Assembly: GCA_005656395.1 (NCBI GenBank)
Contig: SRSI01000003.1
Location: forward strand, 248,001 to 312,000
Reading direction: 5' to 3'
DNA: 64,000 nt
Origin: Strongyloides papillosus
Taxonomy: Eukaryota; Nematoda; Chromadorea; Rhabditida; Strongyloididae
Part shown: piece after piece, positions 1 to 13,491 of the stretch
Numbering within the stretch: the stretch's first letter is position 1
How the letters are laid out: each line of letters opens with the position of its first letter
Made by a program: the position numbers and the translations under genes
The notes under the pieces: generated by a model
Databases searched by the model: none
What the model was told of the DNA's origin: nothing
Seen by the model: only the letters and a program-made list of their open reading frames with translations

Positions 1-546
1 TATTTATCTGTAAAATGTACAGACAATAAATGAAGTATATAAAAATAATAATGTTTTCAGTAATGTATAAAGTAATAAATTTAGAAAAAAAAAGTAATAT
101 TCATAAACAAAATATCAGGTAGTAATCTAACAGTCTATTTTGGAGAAAAAAATTTATATTATTCATGAATAATTTGAGAAAATGTAGTCAAAATAGTAAA
201 GATGCAGGTTGTAAATAAATGATATTCACTTAATTTCTTAACTCACTTATCTGATTTTATATAATTATGATATAGTTTATGGGACAATAAAAATTAAAAT
301 ATAAACTTGATATTATTATGTTTTACGAACTTACTTATGAATTAATCTAAAATACTCCAACTTAAAATTTAGTATAGTTTAAGTTACATGAAAAATTAAG
401 ATGTTTTCACTTAAAATATTATCAATATTTCTGAAAATTTTCAAAAATACACAAGAGTTTGTTTATAGAAATCTCATCACGCAAACAATAGGGCTATTAT
501 AATATTCATAAATGAACTTAGTATTGAGATGAGAACATTTCAAAAG
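1..546. other. Flanking AT-rich sequence, no gene seen
   Basis: This is AT-rich sequence 3' of the first minus-strand gene. I see no coding exon with usable splice signals and no RNA gene. An alternative short terminal exon for that gene could lie near 335-347, where a TTTTAG acceptor is followed after 12 bases by a stop, but the exon at 547-600 fits better. Confidence 0.4.
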
Positions 547-3500
547 CTAACAATGGGAAGTTCCATATGAAATAGGAGAGGAATAGTGATATGAACAATG
601 CTAATTTTTACTTTGAAATTGAAAAAAAGGTAGCTTTAAATCTTCAAACAGAACTAGTTTGAATGTCTTTGATAATTAATTTAAAATTGAAAAAGATTTT
701 ATGACACCAATATTAATCCTCTATGTTGTAGTTTTGTTTTTTTATTCATAGAAGATTATGATAAAAAGAGGTTTTTTAAACATTTTTTTAAAAATTATTA
801 TACGATTTTATGTTATGTAATAGTGATTTGTTCAAATAGATAAAGAAATATACCTTAATATTTTCCAAAGAATTGATATATATGTATAATCATAACTAGT
901 TTAAGTAAATAAAAAAGTTCCCGGAAGATTAGTGTATGTTTAATTGGGATTTAAGAATAATTATTAAAGAATCATTTTTTACTAGCATTAAGCTTGTATT
1001 TAAAGATTATTAATCTATAAATCTTTAGTGTTTTTATAAACATTCACTTATTTTTTATATATTTTGATTGTAAAAACTTACTTGTGTTGAAAGATTAAAT
1101 GTACTGGGAGTTTTTTCATATAATGATAACTGAAAAGAAATAGTACATTAATAAGTAAATAAATCAAATTTGGGGCAGACGGAGAGGAGAACAGAAGCCA
1201 GAACATAAAACGATTATGTGATTAATAGGAAGAATAATTAAGATTAAATTATTTACACCAATCTGGTTAATTACTTATAGAATCAACAAAGCGTTTTAGA
1301 GGACACAATTATAGGGATGAATTAATAGCAAAAATACCTCTGGCAGTTGGATGGCGTTATTATACGCTTCAGCGAGACTATTACGGCGATATTTATACCT
1401 TTGACTCTCCACAAAAGATGTTTCATTTGTTATATCTGTGGAGGTTGATGACGTCGATGGACAGGAGACTGGGAAATGAGTCTTAACAGAAATAGTTAGT
1501 AAAACGTTTTTTTTAACATTTATATTATAAATGTATCTTGTTAGAGATGTTTCCTCAGAAATGATATTAATAATTAGTAATTCAATAGCTTTTTATTATT
1601 ATATGTTAATAATTTATTTATTTGCTATTGAAGAATGATGTTAAATTGTAAATAAATAAAGCATAAATGAATACATGTAGACAAATTTCACTTTCTTAAA
1701 CTTCTAATAATTTTTTACAAACTTACAGAGGAGGATGGATAATGAGAGTTGATAGGCATATTATGTTTCCTGGCAGCAGCGATTATCACTGGATTGTAAG
1801 TTCTCTCCATATGCTGATAATGATTCTAAAATGCACAAGACGTTATTAATACCAACAAAAAAGACTTCAAAAATTAGGATTAAAGTAATGTCAATATATA
1901 TATTACTTTTTTAATGTACGAGGTGTTAAATCTTTACAATTAATAAATATTTATGCTATTATGATATGCAATTAGTTGTTACAAGAAAATATAAGTGTGT
2001 AAATAAATTTAACCTAATATTTAGCAAATATTGCAAATAAACTAGCTTTAAACAAGAAATTGAAATTTTAAAGGGTTAAAAAATAAAGAAAACAATAAAG
2101 TTTTCAAGATTTACAACTCATTTTGATAGATGTTTAAGAAATTTTATTTTTTTTAACTAACTTACCGGTGGATTTGGAAGGATTGTGGCTAGGTGAATAT
2201 CAGCTAATGATTGTGATGAGGAGATCATGTTATTGAAGATGGAATAACTTTTTTGTGATCTTTCTTTATTTAATATTGTTTGATCTAAAAATAAAATACA
2301 TATAGAATTATATAACATGATATGATATTCTTTAAAAAGAATCTATGTTGATTTTAAAAGGTTTCCAAGACAAAGAATGTCCTAATACATAAACAGACAA
2401 TAGAACACCCCAATTGTGGGAACATAAAAAAACATTAATTAACCGTACAACAATTTATTGGTCGCCATAACACATCAAGCCTTGACCCTTTTAAAATAAA
2501 TAATAAAGTTGCCTGTTGTTTATAGACAAAAAAATATATATATTTGTTTCCAATAAACACAAATTTCATAAAATAATTAAATTATTCATTTACTAAGCCT
2601 TTTTATCATCCAAATCATATATGTTATGAAAAATATAATAATTCGTACATACAAAAAAAGGTCTTCAACAACTAGTTAATTATTATTTTACAACAACAAT
2701 TTCCTCATTAAAATTATCACTTGACTATTATAACTAGTGAAAATATTCATTCGTCTTCAGAAATAAATGTAATAAATTATAATATAAACATCTTAATATT
2801 TATAAGGTAGATAATATCAACTGGAATGGTAATTAAGATAGTGTAAAAAAACGAAGTAGATTACTTTTTTTGATATATTATAACTGTTTTACTTGAAAAA
2901 ATAGAAACCGTACTTGTATAATTACTTTAGATGTGGGTAATAAAAAAGAGCAGAAAAAATATTAATTGATTCAGTTATAAAATAATTAGATATAAGAGAT
3001 ATCAGATTTAATTCTAATATATTTATAATTAATTTAGAATACATTCTTGAAAGTAGGTCGATGAAAAAAAATTTCTTCTATGAAATGATATTTTTTTCCT
3101 ACAATTCTAAAAAATAATTTAAAATACATTACCTCTGGTCACTATATTCTAAAAAGTTATTTGATAAAATTATTACCATGAAGAAAGCGATATAAAAATA
3201 TGTCAACAAAGGAGTAAAAATCTCATCATTTAAGTAAAGTAAAATGAATGAAAAGAATATTTAAAGTATGATTAAAATATATATACGTGAAAAAGTTATT
3301 GATATAAATATTTTTCGAGCTTCACCATATATACTTTACCCTTTTAATCAAAACCATCCAAGTCTTAATGTCAATCACATCTAAATTTCTTTTTAAACCA
3401 TGAAAAAAGATGAATAAACTAATAAAAGTCAATCGTTTTCTAAGATCTTTTGGTGTTTGTATCACATCAATATAAAAACAATAAAAATTTATGTATGAAT

Positions 3501-5771
3501 AATATAAAATAATCAAAATTTTGTTTTCTTTAATTTGATAAATTTATTTGAATATACCTACTGTACAAGGAAATATAATTATTTTTTTTATTAAATTATA
3601 TTTAAGACTTAAAAACTAAAGTTATACAAGGTTATCATACCTTCAGACTGTGACGTGAAAATAAAAATACATATAAATCATATTTTAATTAATTATGATA
3701 TTAATAAGTTATTCATTTGGGAGAGAATTTTTTAAGTCACATAAAAATAAATTATCATTTTGTATATTTAATAATACAAAATATGGTATAAATGATGTAT
3801 TTAGTAAAATATTTATTTGAGAAAAAACAGGAAAACTATAATTGTACGTATCTATGACAATATAATTTACAGGCAAACTGTAGTTTAACGATAATAAATT
3901 ATAATCCAAGTTAATCAAAATATTAGAATGGTTAATATGTATGCCTTTGTGACTAAACTCTTTATTTGAATATGTTCACCCATTAGGTTTGTATGAAACA
4001 TACCGAGATAAATAAATATAAACTTTTTATTGTTCGGTAAACTATAATCTTTTCAGAATAATAGAAAGTTTGTTATGATAATGGAAGATTTATAATGATT
4101 TTTAGGAATTAAAGATTGGATATTTTAGGAAATTTGGTAAATTTTTATTAAATAAATAATTCTCTTCTAACAACAAGTGAATGTGCAAGAAATTTAAGAT
4201 AAAGATGGATCAAGGAGATAATAAATCATTGAATAACGATTAAAGCTAACCATAATTACATCACCCAAATATAACAACACTATAAATATATAATTTTATA
4301 ATATCAATAAATTATAAATTCGAAATAAAAATATAAAGATAAACTTTTTTAAATATAAAATTTTCTTATGAATATATGGATATCTGATATTTCATTACTT
4401 TAAACAACCAACTCACGTAAATTAATTTATGTAAAAGATATTCATTGAAGATAAGTAACTAAGAGAATATGAATAAAAGATAACATAAGAATCTTTTGTT
4501 ACAAATACCTTCTACTCAGCACTTATTCATATATATATCAGTGTACTGTTATTGTAATACTATAAAATGTACTAAGCTTAAATTTTATCTTAATATTTTA
4601 AATAATTTATGTGAAAGTGAAAATAGCATTGATAAAGTTGAAAGTATATGTTTAAAGGTTAAATTTAGTTAACAGAAATATGTAATCATGTTTAATAACT
4701 CTTTCATCATTTTATTTCAAAGGAAACATCCTCTCAAATGGTATTTTAGTACTGGTAAGTCAAAAATTATTAATTATTATAATAAAGGCAGAATTTCTAA
4801 AATATAATTGCAATACAAATTACATTTTATATAAATTTTGTATCATACAAAAATGTTAGCAATAACAACAATATTATTAATAAATTTGAGCTATTTTTAA
4901 ACGGGTTTCTGGTTACCAAACCAATTAGTTTACACCACCCGCAATAATATTATCACTAGCTATCTCAAAAGTTTCTTTTTTTACACCAAATAACCAAATA
5001 AAACTCATAGTACACGACATCAAATAAACATAAATGAAACTTAATAAAAATTCATATTACCATATCAGTTTACCAAAACATAACATAACTTCTCTTGGTA
5101 CTTGATTAATAAATAACTTTACTATACATCTTCAATCATCCACTGCTGATACATACACACATCTATTACATGATTTCTAAAACTTCTCATAAAAAGAATA
5201 CCTTAGAGTAGAGATATAAACTTGTTTTATAAAAAGTTTATTAAAATTTGATGATGTTCCTATATCAGTTAAATAAAATATTTTAATTATGTATTTGATT
5301 TATTAGCTTTTGGATGTGTGTACAAAAAGAAGGAAATTTTGTTTTGGTTTGTTGGTATGTTTCTATTTTTGGTGGTGTTTATTTGGAATTTTAGATTGTT
5401 TAAGTGCACTTGTGGTGTGTGTTAAAGAGGATAATAATAATGAGATAGGAAAATAGGAATAATTTTTTTTATATATGGTGGTAATTAAACTTACAATAAG
5501 ATGGTGGTGGTCCTCTGGTGGGTTGTTGTCTTTCTACGTAGCCGTTTTTTTTGTACAAATTTCCATTCCTCCTTATAGTGTTATTATTCGGGAGATTTGA
5601 TAAGGCTATCATAGATATAGGTCTATGCGAGTATGTTTCAGGCTTATAATACCTCTCCTTATAATAATTACATTCTTGACCATGAGATAATCGGTTTACT
5701 GGTAAACTGTTATAATAACCCTGCTCATAATAATGTACATTCTGCCTAGATGGGAACCGTCTCGAATCCAT
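547..5771 (-). CDS. Six-exon gene for a Tyr/His/Ser/Pro-rich protein of unknown function
   Basis: The model joins exons 5771-5495, 2284-2166, 1825-1727, 1481-1338, 1129-1082 and 600-547. It has GT-AG junctions throughout and consistent phase (phase 1 after exon 1, phase 0 afterwards), giving about 246 residues. The first ATG in the opening exon gives a start of MDSRRFPSRQ; an upstream non-coding exon is possible. There is no signal peptide, membrane segment or domain I recognise. The protein is rich in Tyr, Asn, Pro, His and Ser, with a Pro-rich stretch at the end of exon 1 (GPPPSYY). Phase agreement across five junctions is the main support. The last exon (ending SYGTSHC) rests only on an AAATTAG acceptor and similar composition, so it is the weakest part. 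Intron 1 is about 3.2 kb, far longer than others here, and could hide further exons. Confidence 0.6.
2285..5494. other. Large first intron of the unknown gene
   Basis: This 3.2 kb stretch lies between two phase-compatible minus-strand exons. It holds only AT-rich sequence. Open stretches of 64 and 69 codons near 3322 and 3709 are within what chance gives at this base composition. I see no RNA gene or repeat of note. Confidence 0.5.
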
Positions 5772-6964
5772 ATATAAAAGCAAAATAAAAAAGACCAAAG
5801 TTAGGTGTAATATATATTATTATTCCTTCTAATAAAACTATATAGAAGTAACTGGCAATTTCTGTTTATTAGTTAAGGAAATATAGTAGGTAATGATAAA
5901 TAATAGAAAAACTATAAAATAGTATATACGAAGCTTAATGTAAATATTGTTTCCTGCAATCAGGCATCACCAAAACGTGTTATAATGAATTAGTATCTCA
6001 CAAAAATTATGATATGCTTGGATAATACAAATAAACCGTAAGGCAACCTGTTAATTAATTAATATTTTGTATTTATACATAAAAATTAAAGGTAAATCGT
6101 ATTAAGGAAAGGTAAATTCAAAAAATGCACATAAAATATTAAAAAACATGTTCATGAATAGGGAAATTAATTTATTTCAACATTTTTTTAACTTAAAAAA
6201 ACAACAATGTAATTACTGGTTCAATGAAAAATTGGGAAAAATAAAATCTTTTAGTTTTATTATTTTGTGAGAAGCTTACAAACAATTATGTGTATTTATA
6301 AGAAGTTCTATTTGGTTTACCTTATGAAAGTTAAATAGGCTGTCAATTTATATCTAAAACAGAGTTCTTAATAACTGTCAAATTTAGGTGACAGCTCTTG
6401 ATATTAAAATAATATTAGTATTAGAGGTATCAATTGATTATACTAGCTGTTCACTATAGATACATTCAAAAAAATGTTAATTATTCCCAGTGGTAAGTTT
6501 TAGAGATACAGGTGAAAAAATTAATGAGAAATAATAAAAATAAAAAAGGCAAAGTTGATTCGATAGGTATGTGGTTTTATGAATTTGCAAAAATTGTTGT
6601 AAACATATCGAATCCATTAATTGTAATAACAGGCTTACTTTACGACATTTTTAACAATTTTCAGTTTAACCAGAAAAAAAATTATAATAGTTAGATGAAA
6701 GAATAATTATTACATGTTTATTTTAATAAATAGTTGAATAAGAATTTATAGGAACAAAATTTTTAAAAAAAAACATTACAAATTAAAACTTATCAATTAG
6801 CAAATTAGATAAATCTAATTATCTATTTTTTAATACACATCCACAATCAATATAAAAATATATTCACTTATTAATAAATTATATAATTTATTTACTTAAA
6901 AATTTATTAAAATTATATCTGTTAATTAATTATTTGAAATTTATATTATCTAACACTACAGCGT
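5772..6964. other. Intergenic, no gene supported
   Basis: This is AT-rich sequence between two minus-strand genes. A plus-strand open stretch of 56 codons from ATG 6524 carries a hydrophobic segment, but it has no homology I recognise and is short enough to be chance. Confidence 0.5.
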
Positions 6965-7593
6965 TCAATAATCAAATGGCACATTTGATGATGGAATCAA
7001 CACTTGTTGTTTAGTGAGATAATCAAACCTATGGGCTGTTTCTTCCTGAAACTGAGGATCCATTAAAATTCGATCTAAATAATCGTCAACAAGGCGTTTT
7101 ACCTCTTTTTTGCTTCTACCAGCTTTTCCCGCATTGCGAACGGCTTTCTATAAATACTTACATATTGATAAGGTTAAACATTAGACTATATTAATATGTT
7201 AAAGTATTAAAAACGTTTTATTTATTTGATTGATGTGGAAAAATATGCTGTACTTACCAGAAGCGCTTTGTAATAATTCGGGGGCAGTATTGATGCATAT
7301 GGGCTGCAAGGTAGATTTAATGAGAGGTAATACTCGATTTCCGGCCAAATGTCATTCCATTGGGTGGCGGTTAAATGTCTCTGGAGGTACTCGAAAACTT
7401 CAAAGAGGACAAAATCTTTATTTGATCCATTGAAGGTATCCTCAACCAACTCTTTTAACTCCATCTTCTCCTCATAGGTTAAATAACGTTCAAAAACCTT
7501 CTTTGGCCCGATACATTTCCCAATCATAAAATTAAAACTATCCTCAACAAAAATAAAAGACAAAAAAACATATAATAAATTAGCTATCCTCAT
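6965..7593 (-). CDS. Secreted alpha-helical protein, unknown nematode family
   Basis: Two exons, 7593-7258 and 7147-6965, are joined at phase 0 with a GTAAGT donor and an ATTTATAG acceptor, giving 172 residues. The start is the first ATG and opens a hydrophobic signal peptide (about residues 1-20, MRIANLLYVFLSFIFVEDSF), so the product is probably secreted. The rest is charged and likely helical, with motifs such as FERYLTYEEKMELKELVE and AVRNAGKAGRSKKEVKRLV. The composition recalls small helical secreted proteins of parasitic nematodes (the FAR or SXP/RAL-2 type), but I cannot assign it to either by motif. No cysteine-rich or catalytic pattern is visible. Confidence 0.75.
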
Positions 7594-7972
7594 AATAATA
7601 TCAAAATAACCTCACAACAACATTTAATTTTAAAATATTTTATAATAATTTAAATGTATACAAAGCAACAAAATATCAGAGTATTTTTGATACGAAAATC
7701 GAGGGTAAACAATACTTTATAAGAGTTCTTAAAGTACTTAATAAAATGTGTTATTATTTTATCACGAAAAATGGAAAACATTCAATTAATTTAATGTTTC
7801 ATCGCAGAAATTTGTTTTTAACTCTAAAATTTGAATCACCCTTTTTTTATTTAATTCAAAATAATGAGTGAATAAAAGAAATGATAATGAAAAGAGAGAT
7901 TATTTAGATAATTTGTCATCTATTCAGTAAAATTTGTAAATATAGATTTCTTTTAAACATCTACGCGTCATC
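7594..7972. other. Divergent intergenic region
   Basis: This 379-bp AT-rich spacer separates the divergently transcribed secreted-protein gene (minus) and the 4-TM gene (plus), so both promoters probably lie here. I see no clear TATA box or repeat. Confidence 0.4.
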
Positions 7973-8641
7973 ATGTCATTTGATAGTGAAATAAGGACAA
8001 AGCTGAATCATAAATTAAGGAGTGAGACTTCGGAATGCAAATCATGTACAGATAATGGTAAATCAATATACTATAAATTTAATCTTGTACCTTATCAAAA
8101 TGTAATCTTCCTCAATATCGGGTTAGGGATTTGTATTATTTTTGGGTACATTATAACTTTCGCCTCCACACTGCAGTTGTATTCTTATAATGGATTGCCG
8201 GAAGCTTTTTTCTTTATTATTATGGGATCAATTGGTCATGTATTTTTAATTCGGAATCAGATATACAGAGGTATCACGATATTTTCTTTTACGGTGCTTT
8301 TATCAATACTCGTTGGTTTGGGATATGCTGTATTTATTTGTTGTATGTACTCTGATGAAGAGACATTGAAACCACAACTATCTGTGGTTGGGGAGATTCT
8401 GTTGGTTTCATTCTTTGAAATTGGCTCATTAATTTTCTTAACAAACACATCTTTAAAGAAAATCTCAATACACGTGTTTATGGAGCAAATCTTCGATGAG
8501 GGCAAAGATAAGAAGGAAGTGAAAAATGGTACAGAAAAAGACAAACCAAAAGATTCTGTGGTAACTTCAATCACCTCAGCCCCAACAAATAGTACACAAC
8601 TACCTACCAATTACAGTCATCCTAACGACACCACAACATAA
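7973..8641 (+). CDS. Four-transmembrane protein with Thr/Ser-rich tail
   Basis: A single open exon encodes 222 residues. After a soluble N-terminus containing CKSCTDNG there are four hydrophobic segments at about residues 43-65, 75-95, 100-124 and 137-160. A charged linker and a Thr/Ser/Asn/Pro-rich C-terminus ending NDTTT follow, with several potential glycosylation sites. Topology is tetraspan-like, but the CCG motif of tetraspanins and the W-GLW-C-C pattern of claudins are absent, so the family is unknown. The start is the first in-frame ATG after an upstream stop. The Thr-rich tail resembles that of the TLC-domain protein at 42460-43590, but the membrane parts do not match. Confidence 0.75.
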   Translation: MSFDSEIRTKLNHKLRSETSECKSCTDNGKSIYYKFNLVPYQNVIFLNIGLGICIIFGYIITFASTLQLYSYNGLPEAFFFIIMGSIGHVFLIRNQIYRGITIFSFTVLLSILVGLGYAVFICCMYSDEETLKPQLSVVGEILLVSFFEIGSLIFLTNTSLKKISIHVFMEQIFDEGKDKKEVKNGTEKDKPKDSVVTSITSAPTNSTQLPTNYSHPNDTTT

Positions 8642-9670
8642 GGTATCTATTAAATTTTTTCATCAATCTCACATAAAGTGAGTAATTATTTTAATGTCTA
8701 AAATGATTTTAATTAAAATAATTGTGTGAAAATATTTACAACATAATCTTTCGATAATTGAAGCTAAATAGATGTTCATTTTTGTTCTAAACTTTACTTG
8801 TAATAAATGTTTTTTAATTATTTAATATTTTCTTGTTTTTGCCTATAAAAACAATTTTTATTCACTATATCTTTAAGTAAAGTTTTATGTTTTCTATATT
8901 AGTTATACTAAAATAATTTATTCCCAATTATTTTATCACTTCTACCACACATAGTTTAGTATTATTATAGTAAAATGGTGGAAAAAATACTTATAAAGAT
9001 TTTTATTATACCCTACAGGCAAAAACAACATATAATTCTTTTGGATTTTTTTATTATTGTTTACCAAATAAATTTACCTTTATCAGGTAGTAATAATTGT
9101 GGCAAATTAAATATTAATTTATTTATTTTTATACAGTTGGTGGTAAAAAACTTCCCTCTACGTCAGAATTTTTTTTTAGAATCTTCTATATTTAGGTATA
9201 TATTTAAAAACATCTTGTAGACAATCGATTTTCTATTTATAGTTTATTTTTTCAATAGTTATTATGTTGAAAATGAAAGTAAATAAAGGTAATTAAAATA
9301 AATAACATAAAGTGACGTACCATAAGGATAAATAAACTTTTATGGTAAACAGTAGGTGCAAAAAAATTTGTTATTCACTAATATCTTATCATCTTCAATA
9401 ATGATGTTTTGATAACCAGGGGATTGAATTCCAAAATAAAAATATAATTTATAGAAACTAAATACCAAATTTCAAAACTTGCTTTTGTCAGGCCTATTTA
9501 TTATGAAATTAAATTTTTCTTGGACTCAAAAAGCAACTTCTTAATAATTATCAATAAATACATTTTCCAGATAATTTGCTACACTTTATCATTAAATCAA
9601 TAAGTCTGTTTTCAATATCACTACTTCTATCTTAAAATATTGTTGTAATCAAATAATAACATTTTTAAAG
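8642..9670. other. Intergenic, no gene supported
   Basis: AT-rich sequence upstream of the SAM synthetase gene. An 81-codon plus-strand open stretch near 8975 has low-complexity hydrophobic content and no splice or start evidence. I treat it as chance. Confidence 0.45.
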
Positions 9671-10976
9671 ATGGCTGATATTACACAGAAAAAGGGTATT
9701 GTTTATCAAATTTTCCTTTCGAAAAAACTAAAACTTTTATAACATTTTTAGACCAATTGCAAACTTATTTGTTTACCTCAGAGGCTGTTTCCAATGGGCA
9801 TCCTGATAAGGTCTGTGATCAGATATCCGATGCCATTCTAGATGCTCATTTATCCCAGGACCCAAATGCTAAAGTCGCTGTTGGTAGGTATCTTATCATA
9901 AACAGAAAACAAAATAAAATTTTTTAGAGACTCTTGCCAATACTGGATTAATAATAATCGCTGGAGAGGTAACCTCAAAAGCAACAGTGGATTACCCTAA
10001 AATCGTCCGTAACGTGATAAAAGAAATTGGATACACAAACTCAGATATCGGATTTGATTACAAAACCTGTTCAGTCCAAATCGCCTTAGAACAACAGGCA
10101 CCAGAAATAGCTTTAGGAGTCCATGTCAATCGTTCCGAGGAGGATATCGGTGCCGGTGATCAAGGATTAATGTTTGGTTACGCAACAAACGAAACCGAGG
10201 AATGCATGCCGATAACATTATTGCTAGCAAGAAATTTGTTATTCAAAATTCGGGAGAAACGTGAGGACGGAGCATTCCCATGGGCACGCCCAGATGCTAA
10301 ATCTCAGGTTACTGTTGAGTATAAAGTCGAGAATGGTACATGCATTCCATTGAGGGTCCATACAATTTTAATTTCCTGTCAACATTCTGAGGACATCAAT
10401 TTATATGATATGAAGAATGTAATAAAAAGTGAAATTATAGACAAAGTTATTCCCTCAAGTTTGATTGATGACAAAACAATTATTTATGTAAATCCCTGTG
10501 GTACTTTCCATTTAGGAGGTCCTCTAGTTGATACCGGTTTGACAGGTAGAAAGATAATCGTCGATACATACGGCGGCTGGGGTGCTCATGGAGGTGGTGC
10601 TTTTTCAGGTAAAGACCCAACGAAAGTAGATCGTTCTGGAGCTTATGGTGCTCGTTGGGTTGCTAAGTCTTTAGTTAAATCTGGTGTTTGTAGTCGTTGT
10701 CTCGTCCAAATTGCTTATGGGATTGGGATATCTCATCCACTATCTATAAATGTTATGGATTATGGTACTTCTCCCTTCACTGAACAGGAGTTGTTAACGA
10801 TTGTTATTGATAATTTTGACCTTAGACCTGGGATGTTGATAAAGAACCTTAATTTGAAGCAGCCGATTTACCAGAAGACTGCTACGAATGGCCATTTTGG
10901 TCATGAAGCATTCCCTTGGGAGAAACCCAAGAAACTTGTTATCCGTGAGGAACTCCTCCAAAAGATGAGGAAATAA
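9671..10976 (+). CDS. sams: S-adenosylmethionine synthetase (methionine adenosyltransferase)
   Basis: The enzyme makes S-adenosylmethionine from methionine and ATP in the cytosol, supplying methyl groups. Three exons, 9671-9695, 9752-9883 and 9928-10976, join in phase to give 401 residues, the usual family length. The family signatures are plain: [19 protein letters not shown] in the N-terminal domain, [16 protein letters not shown] near residue 120, and the glycine-rich [20 protein letters not shown] loop that binds phosphates and metal ions, then [14 protein letters not shown]. All three domains are complete. One small departure is VAVETLANTG where many animal enzymes have VACETV. An AATAAA signal follows near 11008. 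The gene appears single-copy in this window. Identity is very secure; the exact start is supported by MADITQKK before a short first intron. Confidence 0.97.
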
Positions 10977-11157
10977 ACACTTTATTATAGTTAACATTCT
11001 CGGTATTAATAAAATTTATATATTTTTGTTAAAACTACGTCATATAAGTCTCTTATTTATTTCCAAACATCAGAAGGTTTTGCAAGTTACTAAGCAGTTT
11101 AATAAAAATAATTAGAATTCTTAATTAGATACAAAATGTGCTTTTATAAGTATATAA

Positions 11158-12293
11158 ATGCGCATTTTTTCCCTAAGAACATATAATTTTTTTTTACCTA
11201 TACATGTAAAAAAGAGTATTTTCCAAGAGATGATCAAATACAATGAGACACTATATTATAAAATTAGACAAGTTATCCCATTTTTTACGATATACTGTCC
11301 TACAGCTGAATTTATTGTATTAATTATACTATCAATTATATTGTACATCATGACATTCCTGATACTATATACAACATTGAAGCACATCAAGAAGGAGGTT
11401 ACTTTTCAATCAAATGTATTCATAATAATTTTAATCAACATCTTTTTTGAGATACCCTACCTCCTTGCTATGTTGTTGCTTCATTTTTATATGTTCTACC
11501 CACCGATGGCTGAACCACTTTGGGATGGCTTCAACAATACGATTTTTGTTATCATCTATTTCCCCTGCCGTTTTTGTCTTTTTCAATCAACTTACGGAAC
11601 TTTTGTGTTGAGTGTCAACCGTTTTGTCTCCGTCATGTTCCCTTTCCAAGATTACCATGTAAGTTATACCTTAAACTAATTATGTTTATTAATAAATTAT
11701 AGAATAACAGAAAATTTTTAATGGTATTCCTTCCTTTTTACATACTACTTCCACTTGCTTTTACATGGTTCATAATTCCCTCAACTATCTTCCTATTCCC
11801 TATAGGTGAATTATTCTCAGACAACTACAAAATATCCATTGTTAGTTACAAAAGACCCAAGTTCTACAATGGTCCATCTGTAAGTACATCTCTAGTTCCG
11901 TATCTCCTAACCATGGGAACGATTCAACTGGTCTTAAATTTCATAACATCAATAAAATTGTTGCTTCATAGGCTTAAGAAGAATTATGCAAAAAACTCAA
12001 ACTCCAACACCAAACAGGAACACAAACTTGTAATCTTCACGTTGATTACTTACTTGTTTCAAGTATGTTTTATTGTCCTGAATAAGCTCATTGAGATTAC
12101 CATGTATGATGAGGATGAGACACTCAGTAATTTATTAGTCAATGTAGGAGTCAAACTTGTTATCCTCCAAATGGCTGGTACAAATATTGGGTTGATATTA
12201 ATGAGTAAACTGTTAAGAGATAAGATGGTTGATGAGATTAGAAATAGAAAGAGGACTACGATAATAATTAAAATTTCAAGTCATACCCATTGA
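11158..12293 (+). CDS. Serpentine 7TM chemoreceptor-like GPCR (Srg/Srv-like)
   Basis: Two exons, 11158-11658 and 11703-12293, join at phase 0 through a 44-bp intron, giving 363 residues, or 339 if the downstream ATG at 11230 is used. The later start (MIKYNETLYY) puts an N-glycosylation site just before TM1 and may be the better choice. Seven hydrophobic segments can be placed. The end of TM3 carries LSVNRFVSVMFPFQ, the form of the DRY region seen in nematode Srg-superfamily chemoreceptors such as Srv, and the intron falls just after it. The likely role is plasma-membrane chemosensation in sensory neurons, which is inference from family. Subclass assignment is tentative. Confidence 0.8.
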
Positions 12294-12508
12294 ATTGTTT
12301 TAGAAATTCAGTATTTCTATAAATCGCTTTATTTAAATTGTTTATTAATAATTAATAATATGCATAACGTTATTTAATTTATTCAAAAATAATATTCAAA
12401 ACATCTGAAATTTTCATTAGATTGTCTGGTACTTTGAAATTTGGATTATTTTAGCAGGAGCAGGTTATTAATCGAGGTTATATTGAGAGTCTTTTTAATT
12501 TATTATAA

Positions 12509-13394
12509 TTATTCGTCATTCATGTTTAATCCGTTAAATAAAGAGGAAGAATTCTCTATTTCTTTTAAGTCCTTTATAAGATCATTTATTGTTAAATCAT
12601 CCCCATACTTCTGATATTTTCTATACTTCTGATAATATACTTTACTGTGGTCCTTCAAATCATCCTCTGAACTCCATAACTTTTGAATTACCTCACTAAC
12701 TTTCTTACATTGCTCTTTCTCCCGGAAACCTGAGACATATTTGGCCATCCTCGCGATTGAAGGCATTTTCGCATCCTCCGAAATCTCATCAGCAGATGAT
12801 TTTCCACCACTCTCAATCTTAGTATTCCTTTTCATATTAAATGAATACAAATTCTTCTTCCTCCTATACGGATCAATATACACTTTTTCATTTGTACTCT
12901 TTACATAATTCGCTACAAACTTTTCGGCACACATCTTAGCAGAGCTTTTATCTGGAAGAGCTTTACAAGGGAATGAGGACATAAAAAAAGTATCATAAAT
13001 GGTGGCTTTATTAACAACAACATAATACCTCTGGTATGGAACATCCTCATCAAAGGTCGGGAAGGCATTCATCATAGGTACTGGGTAGATGTATCCATGC
13101 TCATCCATTAATTTTGTGATTTTGTACCATTTTAGAAAGTTATCCTCATCAGAATGGGCAGATTGCATCTCTTCAAGGAGGTTGCAAAAACGTTTCGAGG
13201 TAAGAGTGGTTGGTTTTGTATCTTCAATGCGGTTATCAATCCTGAAAAGGTTATTTAGTAACAACTGGAATTTCTTACTTAGTTATGTAATTGTCATACT
13301 CCTTGATATCTATAACCTCCTCTCCAGAATATTTCAATACAACATACATTACATCCCTAAACTCATACAACTCCGGATAATTAATTTCTTCCAT
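12509..13394 (-). CDS. Unknown protein, diverged member of a local three-gene family
   Basis: Exons 13394-13279 and 13241-12509 join across a very short 37-bp intron (phase 2) to give 282 residues starting MEEINYPELYEF. It is the most diverged of three adjacent minus-strand paralogues. It shares with them a segment of the form YYVVVNKATIYD followed by a Lys/Ala-rich helix (DKSSAKMCAEKFVANYV), and a later YGDDLT motif. The order strand, glycine-poor loop, then K-x-x-AK-x-x-A helix resembles the second half of a double-stranded RNA-binding domain, but this is a weak visual match only. The C-terminal half is highly charged. No signal peptide or membrane segment is present. Confidence 0.75.
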
Positions 13395-13491
13395 TTTTTA
13401 TTCTTAAATATTATTAAAAGTACAAATAAAATAAAGAGATATCAATACAATATAATACATTGGTAAAAAATAATAGAACATATACGTATGT

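Noticed and set aside
3322..3918. Two minus-strand open stretches of 64 and 69 codons
   Set aside because: No start or splice support, no recognisable motif, and lengths expected by chance at this A+T content; they lie in the large intron.
6524..6694. Plus-strand ORF of 56 codons with a hydrophobic segment
   Set aside because: Too short, no upstream acceptor at the ATG and no similarity I can name.
8975..9220. Plus-strand ORF of 81 codons
   Set aside because: Low-complexity composition and no splice or start evidence.
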